A DNA stretch of 23,225 nucleotides. Origin: JBEKHI01 sp050012355 (lineage in GTDB: Bacteria; Actinomycetota; Actinomycetes; Streptosporangiales; Streptosporangiaceae). A program made the position numbers and the translations under genes. Numbering within the stretch: position 1 is the stretch's first letter; each line of letters begins with the position of its first letter. The notes beneath the pieces are model-generated. The model was given only the letters and a program-made list of their open reading frames with translations. It was not told where the DNA came from and searched no databases. Below are positions 13,709 to 19,888 of the stretch, piece by piece. Where the stretch lies: the NCBI GenBank assembly GCA_050012355.1, contig JBEKHI010000087.1, positions 1 through 23,225 of the forward strand, written 5' to 3'.

Positions 13709-14626
13709 GTGAGCTGGGAATTGCCATCGCGGATCTCGTTGCGCGAGGTGGGGCCGCGCGACGGGCTGCAGAACGAGGATCCCGTCCCGACCGACGCCAA
13801 GGTGAAGCTGGTGGACACGCTGTCCGGCACCGGGGTGCGGCGGATCGAGGCCGTCTCGTTCGTCCGGCCGGAGGCGATCCCGCAGATGGGCGACGCGGAC
13901 GAGGTATGGACCCGGATCACCCGCGAGCCTGGTGTCCGCTACTCCGCCCTGGTGCCCAACCTCAGGGGCGCGCTGCGCGCTCTCGACGCTGGGTTCACCG
14001 AGCTCGAGGCCGTCGTCTCCGCGTCCGAGACCCACAACCGCAAGAACGTGAACCGGTCGACCGAGCAGTCGCTTGACGAGATCGCCGAGGTCATCGACCG
14101 GGCACACGACCGGGGTGCCACCGTCCAGGTGATCGTCTCCACCGCTTGGGGATGTCCCTACGAAGGGGACGTACCGACCGAGCGCGTCGTGGACGTGATC
14201 AGCCGCGCGGTTCGCGACGGGGCCGACAGCGCGTCGTTCGGCGATACCACGGGGATGGCGACCCCGACCCGGGTGCGGCGGCTGGTGGGTGAGTTCCGGT
14301 CGGCGCTCCCGGAGACCAGCCTCAACCTGCACTTTCACAACACGCGGGGTACCGGGCTCGCGAACGTGCTAGCCGCTCTTGAACTTGGCGTCGCGGATTT
14401 CGACGCTTCGGTGGGCGGGCTCGGCGGCTGCCCGTACGCGCCCGGTGCCACCGGCAACATCGCGACCGAGGAGCTGGTGCACATGGTGGAGGACATGGGT
14501 ATCGAAACCGGCGTGAACCTCGAGGCAATGATCGACGCCGCGGCCGAGGCGGAGCGGCTCGTCGGCCGCAGGCTGCCCTCCCAGGTGCTGCGGGCCGGAC
14601 CCCGGACTCGTACTATCGCCCCATGA
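13709..14626 (+). CDS. Hydroxymethylglutaryl-CoA lyase
   Basis: The enzyme cleaves 3-hydroxy-3-methylglutaryl-CoA to acetoacetate and acetyl-CoA, the last step of leucine catabolism. It is a DRE-TIM barrel: LREVGPRDGLQNE supplies the catalytic Arg17 and metal-binding Asp18, LNLHFHNTRG the metal ligands His208 and His210, and the family signature GGLGGCPYAPGATGNIATEE carries the active-site Cys241. Length (305 residues) is normal. The GTG at 13709 is chosen because it begins just before the conserved barrel start and has TAAGCT seven nt upstream; the longer frame from 13673 would start inside a repeat. The stop overlaps the ATG of the carboxylase gene (ATGA), so the two are coupled. Other DRE-TIM aldol lyases lack this full signature. 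Confidence 0.95.
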   Translation: MSWELPSRISLREVGPRDGLQNEDPVPTDAKVKLVDTLSGTGVRRIEAVSFVRPEAIPQMGDADEVWTRITREPGVRYSALVPNLRGALRALDAGFTELEAVVSASETHNRKNVNRSTEQSLDEIAEVIDRAHDRGATVQVIVSTAWGCPYEGDVPTERVVDVISRAVRDGADSASFGDTTGMATPTRVRRLVGEFRSALPETSLNLHFHNTRGTGLANVLAALELGVADFDASVGGLGGCPYAPGATGNIATEELVHMVEDMGIETGVNLEAMIDAAAEAERLVGRRLPSQVLRAGPRTRTIAP

Positions 14627-16170
14627 GTGCCATTCCAGACGAGCAGGGCCCTGATGAGCAGAGCACGGACATTGCCGCATTGCGGGAACGCATCGAGCGG
14701 GGCGGCGCGGAGAAGTACCACGCGGCGGCGGCCGAAAAGGGCAAGCTCTTCGCCCGGGACCGGGTTGATTTCCTAGTCGACGAGGGCTCGTTCACCGAGG
14801 ACGGCCTGTTCGCCAACGCGCTGGCGGCCGGGCTGCCCGCGGACGGAGTGATCACCGGGACAGCCAGGGTCGATGGCCGGACGGTGGCGATCATGGCGAA
14901 CGACTCGACGGTGAAGGCGGGTTCCTGGGGAGCCCGCACCGTGGAGAAAATCATCCGGATCATCGAGAAGGCGCTGGATACCGGCATCCCGATGATCTAC
15001 CTGGTGGACTCGGCGGGCGCCCGGATCACCGACCAGGTGGAGATGTTCCCTGGCAGGCGCGGCGCCGGGCGGATCTTCCACACCCAGGTGACCGCCTCCG
15101 GGTTCATCCCGCAGGTGTGCGCGCTGTTCGGGCCGTCCGCCGCCGGGGGCGCGTACATTCCGGCGTTCTGCGATTTCGTGGCGATGGTCGAGGGCAACGC
15201 CTCGATGTACCTGGGGTCACCGCGCATGGTCGAGATGGTGGTCGGCGAGAAGACCACGCTCGAGGACCTGGGCGGGGCCCGGATGCACTGCACGGTATCG
15301 GGCAGCGGCCACCTGCTCGCCAGCAACGAGCGCGATGCCCTGATGGCGCTGCGCGCTTACCTCTCCTACCTGCCGTCCAACGCCGACGGAGAACCCGCGG
15401 CCGTCGCCTCGCTGGCGGCGGCGGGGACGCTGGACGGGATCGTGCCGGCCAGCGAGCGGCAGGCGTTCGACATGCGGCGCTTCGTCAAGGCGCTGGTGGA
15501 CGAGGGCTCGTTCTTCGAGATCCACTCGCTGTGGGCACGTGAGGTCACGGTGGGCTTCGCGCGGCTCGACGGCCACCCGGTGGGTGTGGTCGCCAACAAC
15601 CCGATGTTCAAGGGCGGGGTGCTGTTCGTCGACTCGGCGGACAAGGCGGCGCGCTTCGTCGAGATATGCGACTCGTTCAACGTGCCGCTGCTGTTCCTGG
15701 CGGACGTCCCCGGGTTCATGGTCGGCACCGCCGTCGAGCGCCAGGGCATCATCCGGCACGGGGCGCGGATGATCAGCGCGGTCTCCAGCGCGACCGTGCC
15801 GAAGATCTCCGTCATCGTCCGCAAGGCCTACGGGGCCGGGCTGTACGCGATGGCCGGTCCAGGGTTCGCCCCCGACGCGACGCTCGCGCTGCCAACGGCG
15901 AAGATCGCCGTGATGGGGGCTGAGGCCGCGGTCAACGCCGTCTACGCCGGCAAGCTCGCGCAACTGCCTGACGAGGAACGGGAAGCCGAGACGGCGCGGC
16001 TGCGGGAGGAATACGACCGGGATATCGACATCGCGCGGCTGGCCTCTGAGCTGGTCATCGACGACATCGTGCAGCCGGATAACCTGCGCGACGAACTGGT
16101 CCGCCGGTTCGCCGCCGCCCGGGGCAAACGCCGTCCGGATGCGCGCCGCCGCCGTATCAGCCCTGTCTAA
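14623..16170 (+). CDS. Acyl-CoA carboxylase, carboxyltransferase (beta) subunit
   Basis: This 515-residue crotonase-superfamily protein transfers the carboxyl group from carboxybiotin to an acyl-CoA. Two ClpP-like halves are visible. The N-terminal half has MIYLVDSAGARITDQ (124-138) and the oxyanion loop FGPSAAGGAYIPAFCDF (169-185); the C-terminal half has GVVANNPMFKGGVL, FLADVPGFMVG and the second oxyanion loop KAYGAGLYAMAGPGF. It belongs to the broad propionyl/methylcrotonyl/acetyl-CoA carboxylase group; the coupled HMG-CoA lyase suggests methylcrotonyl-CoA or a related branched substrate, but the N-terminal half looks closer to propionyl-type subunits, so the substrate is open. The biotin-carrying alpha subunit is not in the window. 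The ATG overlaps the preceding stop (ATGA). The Arg-rich tail is unremarkable. Confidence 0.93.
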   Translation: MSAIPDEQGPDEQSTDIAALRERIERGGAEKYHAAAAEKGKLFARDRVDFLVDEGSFTEDGLFANALAAGLPADGVITGTARVDGRTVAIMANDSTVKAGSWGARTVEKIIRIIEKALDTGIPMIYLVDSAGARITDQVEMFPGRRGAGRIFHTQVTASGFIPQVCALFGPSAAGGAYIPAFCDFVAMVEGNASMYLGSPRMVEMVVGEKTTLEDLGGARMHCTVSGSGHLLASNERDALMALRAYLSYLPSNADGEPAAVASLAAAGTLDGIVPASERQAFDMRRFVKALVDEGSFFEIHSLWAREVTVGFARLDGHPVGVVANNPMFKGGVLFVDSADKAARFVEICDSFNVPLLFLADVPGFMVGTAVERQGIIRHGARMISAVSSATVPKISVIVRKAYGAGLYAMAGPGFAPDATLALPTAKIAVMGAEAAVNAVYAGKLAQLPDEEREAETARLREEYDRDIDIARLASELVIDDIVQPDNLRDELVRRFAAARGKRRPDARRRRISPV

Positions 16171-16179
16171 GCGGGAATT

Positions 16180-16200
16180 GCTTTACCGGGGCTTTACTAT
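16180..16200 (+). promoter_or_regulatory. Response-regulator promoter with 11-bp direct repeat GCTTTAC
   Basis: GCTTTAC occurs at 16180-16186 and again at 16191-16197, start-to-start 11 bp, the spacing used by OmpR/PhoB-family dimers. The second copy runs into the -10 box TACTAT (16195-16200), which ends seven nt before the ATG. Autoregulation, probably repression given the overlap with the -10, is inference. Confidence 0.5.
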
Positions 16201-16207
16201 TTAGTGC

Positions 16208-16879
16208 ATGACCCGGGTCTTGCTGGCAGAGGATGATACTTCGATCTCTGAGCCACTGTCGCGTGCCTTGCGGCGGGAGGGCTATCAGGTCGAGGTGACC
16301 GAGGACGGTCCGGCGACCTTGAGCCGGGCGATGTCCGATGACGTGGATCTCGTCGTTTTGGACATTGGCTTGCCTGAATTGGACGGGCTGGAAGTGTGCC
16401 GCCGGGTCCGTGCGGAGGGCAACCCGGTGCCGGTGCTGATCCTGACCGCGCGGGCGGACGAGGTGGACACCGTGGTCGGCCTCGACGCGGGCGCCGACGA
16501 CTATGTGACCAAACCCTTTCGGCTGGCCGAGCTGCTCGCCCGGGTCCGGGCGCTGCTGCGCCGGGGGACCGCGGAGAACTCCACCGTCAAGGGGGTGCGG
16601 ATCGACCCGGAGGCCCGCCGCGCCTGGCACGGGGACACCGAGCTCGATCTCACCACCAAGGAGTTCGACCTGCTCTGGGTGCTGATCAGGGATGCGGGCA
16701 AGGTGATCACCAGAGAGCAGATCATGCGGGAGGTCTGGGAGTCCAAGTGGTGGACCTCCACCAAGACCCTGGATATGCATATTTCCTGGCTGCGCCGCAA
16801 GCTCGGGGACGACGCGCACAGCCCGCGCTACATCACGACCGTGCGCGGCGTCGGTTTCCGGTTTGAAAAGGGCGACTGA
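16208..16879 (+). CDS. OmpR/PhoB-family response regulator
   Basis: A 223-residue two-domain regulator. The receiver (1-115) has the acidic pocket EDD (8-10), phospho-acceptor Asp52 in VVLDIGLPELDG, Thr80 in LILTARAD and Lys102 in YVTKPF. The winged-helix output domain (about 125-223) shows LDLTTKEFDLLWVLI, VITREQIMREVWESKW, TLDMHISWLRRKLGDD and YITTVRGVGFRFE, typical of this family. It is expressed with the kinase that follows: its TGA abuts the kinase GTG with no gap. The ATG at 16208 has TACTAT seven nt upstream and no Shine-Dalgarno. Direct repeats at the promoter suggest autoregulation. The signal and regulon are unknown. Confidence 0.95.
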   Translation: MTRVLLAEDDTSISEPLSRALRREGYQVEVTEDGPATLSRAMSDDVDLVVLDIGLPELDGLEVCRRVRAEGNPVPVLILTARADEVDTVVGLDAGADDYVTKPFRLAELLARVRALLRRGTAENSTVKGVRIDPEARRAWHGDTELDLTTKEFDLLWVLIRDAGKVITREQIMREVWESKWWTSTKTLDMHISWLRRKLGDDAHSPRYITTVRGVGFRFEKGD

Positions 16880-17854
16880 GTGTTCCGGCGGCAGTGGGTG
16901 CTGGTGGCGGCCCGCGCGCTCGCCGGGACGGTGATCGTTGGTGTGCCGCTGCTGATCGTCGGTCCCGACCGGGCACTGACCGCGGGCCTCATGGTCGCCG
17001 CGGTCGCCGTCGTCCTGGTGCTGGCCCGGCGCGGCGCCCGGCCAGTCGCCGAACTCGCCGACGCGGCCGAACGGCTGTCGACCGGCGATCCGCGTCCCGT
17101 TGGCCGCCGGTACGCTGTCGCCGAGCTCGACCAGATCGCCGACGGGCTCGACGCGGCTTCCCGGCGGGTCACCGCGCTGCTAACCGCCGATCGTGAGCTG
17201 GCGTCCGACGCGTCGCATCAGCTCAGGACGCCGCTCACCGCGCTGTCCATGCGGCTGGAGGAGATGATCGCCGCCGCCGACCAGCCGGACGCGGTGCGCG
17301 AGGAGGGCACGGCCGCGCTCGAACAGGCTGAACGGCTGGACGAGGTCGTCACGCAACTGCTCAGCCCCGCCCGCCGGTCAGCCGGCGGGACCGCGGCGCT
17401 GACCGGGGTCGACCGGATCATCGCGCAGCAGGTGAAGGAATGGGAACCCGCGTTCCGCCGGGCAGGACGCCGGCTGGTGGTCATCGGGGATAGCGGGCTG
17501 CAGGCGCACGTGACCCCCGGCGGGCTGTCCCAGGTGCTCGCGACGCTGATCGACAACGCGCTCATGCACGGGGCGGGAACGGTGACGATCCGGCGGTCGA
17601 TATCACCGCGTTCGGTGGTGATCGAGGTAGAGGACCAAGGGCGTGGCGTGCCGCCCGAGCTGGTGTCCAGGATCTTCGAACGGTCGGTTAGCGGTCGGCC
17701 CGAGGGCACCGGCCTGGGGCTGTCGCTAGCTCGCACAATGGCGGCGGCGGACGGCGGACGGGTCATCCTCACCCGGCCGAAGCCACCGATCTTCACGGTT
17801 TTCCTGCCGAGAGACGCCCCGGAGGACCGGCCGTTGCGCAACAGCCCCGCCTGA
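16880..17854 (+). CDS. Sensor histidine kinase, partner of the response regulator
   Basis: A 324-residue membrane kinase. Two hydrophobic segments (residues about 8-27 and 33-50) are separated by only a few residues, so there is almost no extracytoplasmic sensor domain; it may sense within the membrane or through a partner. A HAMP-like linker (about 51-100) leads to the H-box ASDASHQLRTPLTALS with His113, then the ATPase: N-box LIDNALMHG, G1 VEDQGRGVP, F-box IFERSVSG and G2 GTGLGLSLA. All phosphotransfer motifs are intact. It starts with GTG directly after the regulator's stop, so the two are translationally coupled. The last bases lie 25 bp before tRNA-Gln, and the tRNA promoter probably overlaps the kinase's 3' end. 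Confidence 0.94.
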   Translation: MFRRQWVLVAARALAGTVIVGVPLLIVGPDRALTAGLMVAAVAVVLVLARRGARPVAELADAAERLSTGDPRPVGRRYAVAELDQIADGLDAASRRVTALLTADRELASDASHQLRTPLTALSMRLEEMIAAADQPDAVREEGTAALEQAERLDEVVTQLLSPARRSAGGTAALTGVDRIIAQQVKEWEPAFRRAGRRLVVIGDSGLQAHVTPGGLSQVLATLIDNALMHGAGTVTIRRSISPRSVVIEVEDQGRGVPPELVSRIFERSVSGRPEGTGLGLSLARTMAAADGGRVILTRPKPPIFTVFLPRDAPEDRPLRNSPA

Positions 17855-17859
17855 TGGGG

Positions 17860-17865
17860 TAAGCT
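17860..17865 (+). promoter_or_regulatory. Possible -10 of tRNA-Gln
   Basis: TAAGCT lies 14 bp before the tRNA 5' end, a suitable place for a -10. The only -35 candidate, TTGCGC (17834-17839), is 20 bp further up, inside the kinase gene, so the match is weak. Confidence 0.3.
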
Positions 17866-17879
17866 AAGCGTCGCACCCA

Positions 17880-17954
17880 TGGGGTATGGGGTAATTGGCA
17901 GCCCGACAGGTTCTGGCCCTGTTAGTCTAGGTTCGAGTCCTGGTACCCCAGCCA
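17880..17954 (+). tRNA. tRNA-Gln(CTG)
   Basis: The acceptor stem TGGGGTA (17880-17886) pairs with TACCCCA (17944-17950), giving the U1-A72 pair typical of bacterial tRNA-Gln. The D arm contains TAATTGGCA. The anticodon stem ACAGG/CCTGT encloses TTCTGGC with anticodon CTG, reading CAG codons. The T loop is TTCGAGT. Discriminator G and an encoded CCA (17952-17954) follow. A hairpin begins four bases later. Confidence 0.96.
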
Positions 17955-17957
17955 GTG

Positions 17958-17993
17958 ACGACTCAAAGCGCGGATATGCCGCGCTTTTGTCGT
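17958..17993 (+). terminator. Rho-independent-type hairpin after tRNA-Gln
   Basis: AAAGCGCGG (17965-17973) pairs perfectly with CCGCGCTTT (17979-17987) around ATATG; an outer stem ACGAC/GTCGT extends it. It ends just three bases before the AAGGAG Shine-Dalgarno of the BKACE-family gene, so it acts either as a leaky terminator/attenuator or as a processing signal. Confidence 0.75.
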
Positions 17994-18006
17994 ATAAGGA
18001 GTCTGG

Positions 18007-18723
18007 TTGCTTATTAAGGCGTGCGTTAATGGCGGCAGTGATCATCCGGCGGCGCCGGTTACCCCGTCGGAGCTGGCCAGAGACGCACGCGCGGTGGTAG
18101 CGGCAGGTGCGCAGGCAATTCATGTCCACCCGCGTTCTGCCGCCGGAGCGCAGTCGCTGGCCGCTGCTGACGTCCTCGCCGCGGTGGCGGCCATCCGCGA
18201 GGCCGTCCCCGGGACACCGATCGGCGTCACGACTGGCATCTGGGCCGCGGATAATGACCCCGCTTACCGGCTGCGCCTAGTCGCCGGATGGGACGGCCCG
18301 GATCTGCCCGACTTCGCCTCGATCAACCTGAACGAGGATGGCATCGACGATCTGGCGGCGCTGCTCTCCGCGCGTGGCATCGGCATCGAGGCGGGCGTCT
18401 GGCTGCCTGCCGAGGTGGATGTTCTGGCGAGGTCCACGTTCGCGGGCCGGATCCTCCGGGTGCTGATCGAACCCGAGGACTCGTCGGGGTCTGAGGCGGT
18501 CACGACCGTTGTGGCGGTTGAGGCGGCGCTCGACCGGCACGGGATCACCGCGCCGACCGTGGCCCACGGGTACGGCCAGGCCACCTGGGGCGTTATCCGG
18601 CGGTGCATCTCCCTGGACCGGGGCTTCCGCATCGGCCTCGAGGACACCACCGTGCTGCCTGACAGCTCGGCGGCCGCCAGCAACGCCGAGTTGGTAGCGG
18701 CCGCCGTGGCCCTGGCGTCCTGA
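18007..18723 (+). CDS. BKACE-family enzyme (DUF849, beta-keto acid cleavage)
   Basis: The family condenses a beta-keto acid with acetyl-CoA to give acetoacetate and a new acyl-CoA, using a catalytic zinc in a TIM barrel; 3-keto-5-aminohexanoate cleavage enzyme is the prototype. Visible are LIKACVNGG, AIHVHPR (His-x-His zinc ligands), GVTTGIW, FASINLNEDG, LRVLIEPED, VAHGYGQATW and GLEDTTVLPD near the end. At 238 residues it is shorter than the usual 270-310, like the compact actinobacterial subgroup, so its substrate is uncertain. The start is TTG at 18007, decided by a strong Shine-Dalgarno AAGGAG (17996-18001). No free-standing promoter fits between it and tRNA-Gln other than TATAAG overlapping the Shine-Dalgarno, so co-transcription with the tRNA is likely. 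Confidence 0.87.
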   Translation: MLIKACVNGGSDHPAAPVTPSELARDARAVVAAGAQAIHVHPRSAAGAQSLAAADVLAAVAAIREAVPGTPIGVTTGIWAADNDPAYRLRLVAGWDGPDLPDFASINLNEDGIDDLAALLSARGIGIEAGVWLPAEVDVLARSTFAGRILRVLIEPEDSSGSEAVTTVVAVEAALDRHGITAPTVAHGYGQATWGVIRRCISLDRGFRIGLEDTTVLPDSSAAASNAELVAAAVALAS

Positions 18724-18738
18724 GCTTTCCTGGTGAGG

Positions 18739-18795
18739 GCCGCACCAACCTTGGTGCGGCACCAACCGGAATCCGCGCCGCCGGTTCCGGTTGGT
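18739..18795 (+). terminator. Two adjacent hairpins downstream of the BKACE-family gene
   Basis: GCCGCACCAA (18739-18748) pairs with TTGGTGCGGC (18751-18760). Immediately after, ACCAACCGGAA (18761-18771) pairs with TTCCGGTTGGT (18785-18795). A third pairing, TTGGTGC (18751-18757) with GCACCAA (18759-18765), would exclude the other two. The first probably ends the upstream transcript; no U-tract follows. Confidence 0.55.
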
Positions 18796-18820
18796 TCCAG
18801 TGGTCTGGAGGCGGTACTCT
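18791..18820 (+). promoter_or_regulatory. tRNA-Glu promoter
   Basis: TTGGTT (18791-18796) and TACTCT (18815-18820) are separated by 18 bp; the -10 lies 14 bp before the tRNA. The -35 is shared with the right arm of the preceding hairpin. Confidence 0.45.
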
Positions 18821-18834
18821 TACTGACGTTGCAC

Positions 18835-18907
18835 GGCCCCGTCGTCTAGAGGCCTAGGACGCCGCCCTCTCAAGGCGGTAACGCCGGTTCGAATCCGGTC
18901 GGGGCTA
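18835..18907 (+). tRNA. tRNA-Glu(CTC)
   Basis: The acceptor GGCCCCG (18835-18841) pairs with CGGGGCT ending at 18906 (G1-U72), with discriminator A at 18907. The anticodon stem CCGCC/GGCGG encloses CTCTCAA with anticodon CTC, reading GAG. The T arm is GCCGG-TTCGAAT-CCGGT. The following bases are CCCA, so CCA is not encoded directly. A palindromic repeat starts about 34 bp downstream. Confidence 0.96.
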
Positions 18908-18940
18908 CCCAGGTCACGTGCAGAATCTTCTACAAAGCCG

Positions 18941-18989
18941 TCGATGGCCCATTAGTGGGCCTATCGCGCTATCGATGTCCCATCGCTGG
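18941..18989. repeat. Intergenic palindromic element, copy 3
   Basis: GATGTCCCATCGCTGG (18974-18989) is an exact copy of the core. Before it, GATGGCCCA (18943-18951) and TGGGCCTATC (18956-18965) form a short imperfect inverted repeat built from the variant core. It lies behind tRNA-Glu and could end that transcript. Confidence 0.82.
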
Positions 18990-19315
18990 GGTCGCTACTT
19001 ACCGCTTGCTGATCCGATGGGCTTGACGATGAACCGAAGCGTTGTTACAACCGTCGTTATGGGTAACTGGGGTTCGGCGGCGAAGTGCGGTGCCTAGGGT
19101 GCGGATTCGGCGCGATCCGGCAGTCTACCGGCTTAATATCGAGTCTCCAGTATTCTGAGCAGCCCGTAATTCTTCGGAAAGTTTCTGCCTTATAAGATCC
19201 CAGGATTCTCGCAGAACCCTCGTATTAAGACTGGCTATATTTACGTCGGGAGCCGTGTGAGGCCTGCACTACCCGAGAAGTGTTTCTGTCGGTCACGAAG
19301 AATCGAGGCTGAAGA
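18990..19315. other. Non-coding, AT-richer stretch before the lipoprotein gene, with one good promoter
   Basis: No convincing gene is seen on either strand. TTGACG (19023-19028) and TACAAC (19046-19051) are 17 bp apart, the best -35/-10 pair in the window. Transcription from it would give a leader of about 260 nt. The leader contains TTCTGC/GCAGAA (19183-19188, 19211-19216) and ATTCTTCG/CGAAGAAT (19169-19176, 19296-19303) inverted arms. A TATATT box lies at 19236-19241 without a matching -35. No known riboswitch motif is recognised. Confidence 0.5.
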
Positions 19316-19807
19316 ATGCATGCGGTTACGTTCCGATCCATTTACCCTGTCCTGCTCGGCGGCTGCGTGCTGGTAGCTGTGGCGGCTTGCGGTTCGTCCG
19401 GGACCACCACCGGCGCCGCGGCCAGCAGTTCGCCGTCGACGGCGAACGCGAACCGAGACGCCTACGTCACCTGCCTACGCGACCACGGCGCGGCGGTGCC
19501 GACGGCCAAGGCGAGCCCGGGCGCGGGCAAGCCGACGGTCTCGGCCACGGCCCGCGCGGACTGCGCGTCGCTCAAGCCCAAAGCGACGGGAAACCACAAG
19601 AACAGCACCGCGGCGACTGAGGCGTTCGATACCTGCATGACGGCTCAGGGCGAGACGATCCCGACCAAACAGCCGGATCCGACCTCAACTGCCAAGGCCA
19701 CCGGCGTGGACCGTTTCCTGCACGGGCTTAACCCGGACAACGCCAAGGTCGCGGCGGCGCTGAAGGTATGCGAGTCAAAACTCCCGTCGGCAGCTGTCGG
19801 CGGCTGA
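19316..19807 (+). CDS. Lipoprotein with duplicated two-cysteine module, unknown function
   Basis: The 163-residue protein has a signal peptide with a hydrophobic core (residues about 11-22) and lipobox AVAAC with Cys25, so it should be lipid-anchored outside the membrane. A Ser/Thr/Ala-rich linker follows. The rest is two similar modules: AYVTCLRDHGAAVPT (49-63) with ADCASLKP (81-88), and AFDTCMTAQGETIPT (102-116) with KVCESKLP (about 150-157). Small actinobacterial lipoproteins with one C-(M/L)-R-x-x-G-x-x-x-P unit are familiar; here the unit is doubled. Pairwise disulfides are likely. The ATG has GAGG about nine nt upstream as a weak Shine-Dalgarno. It is followed by a strong hairpin and is monocistronic. 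The function is not known. Confidence 0.8.
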   Translation: MHAVTFRSIYPVLLGGCVLVAVAACGSSGTTTGAAASSSPSTANANRDAYVTCLRDHGAAVPTAKASPGAGKPTVSATARADCASLKPKATGNHKNSTAATEAFDTCMTAQGETIPTKQPDPTSTAKATGVDRFLHGLNPDNAKVAAALKVCESKLPSAAVGG

Positions 19808-19823
19808 TCCGCCGACTTCGGAC

Positions 19824-19866
19824 GGAAGCCGGCGGCTCAGCCGCTGAGCTGAGCCGCCTGGCTTCC
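19824..19866 (+). terminator. Strong hairpin terminator after the lipoprotein gene
   Basis: GGAAGCC-GGCGGCTCAGC (19824-19841) pairs with GCTGAGCCGCC-T-GGCTTCC (19848-19866): an 18-bp stem with one bulged base and a 6-nt loop. TCCTCCTATTTC follows in place of a clean U-tract. It separates the lipoprotein gene from the glycosyltransferase pair. Confidence 0.8.
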
Positions 19867-19888
19867 TCCTATTTCGCCGGTAGCGACG

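Noticed and set aside
17880..17954. tRNA-Gln 3' end as a phage or island attachment site
   Set aside because: No integrase gene and no second copy of the tRNA 3' end in the window.
19029..19097. 22-codon reading frame (ATG at 19029, TAG at 19095) in the non-coding stretch before the lipoprotein gene
   Set aside because: It overlaps the best promoter pair, has no Shine-Dalgarno and no recognisable sequence.
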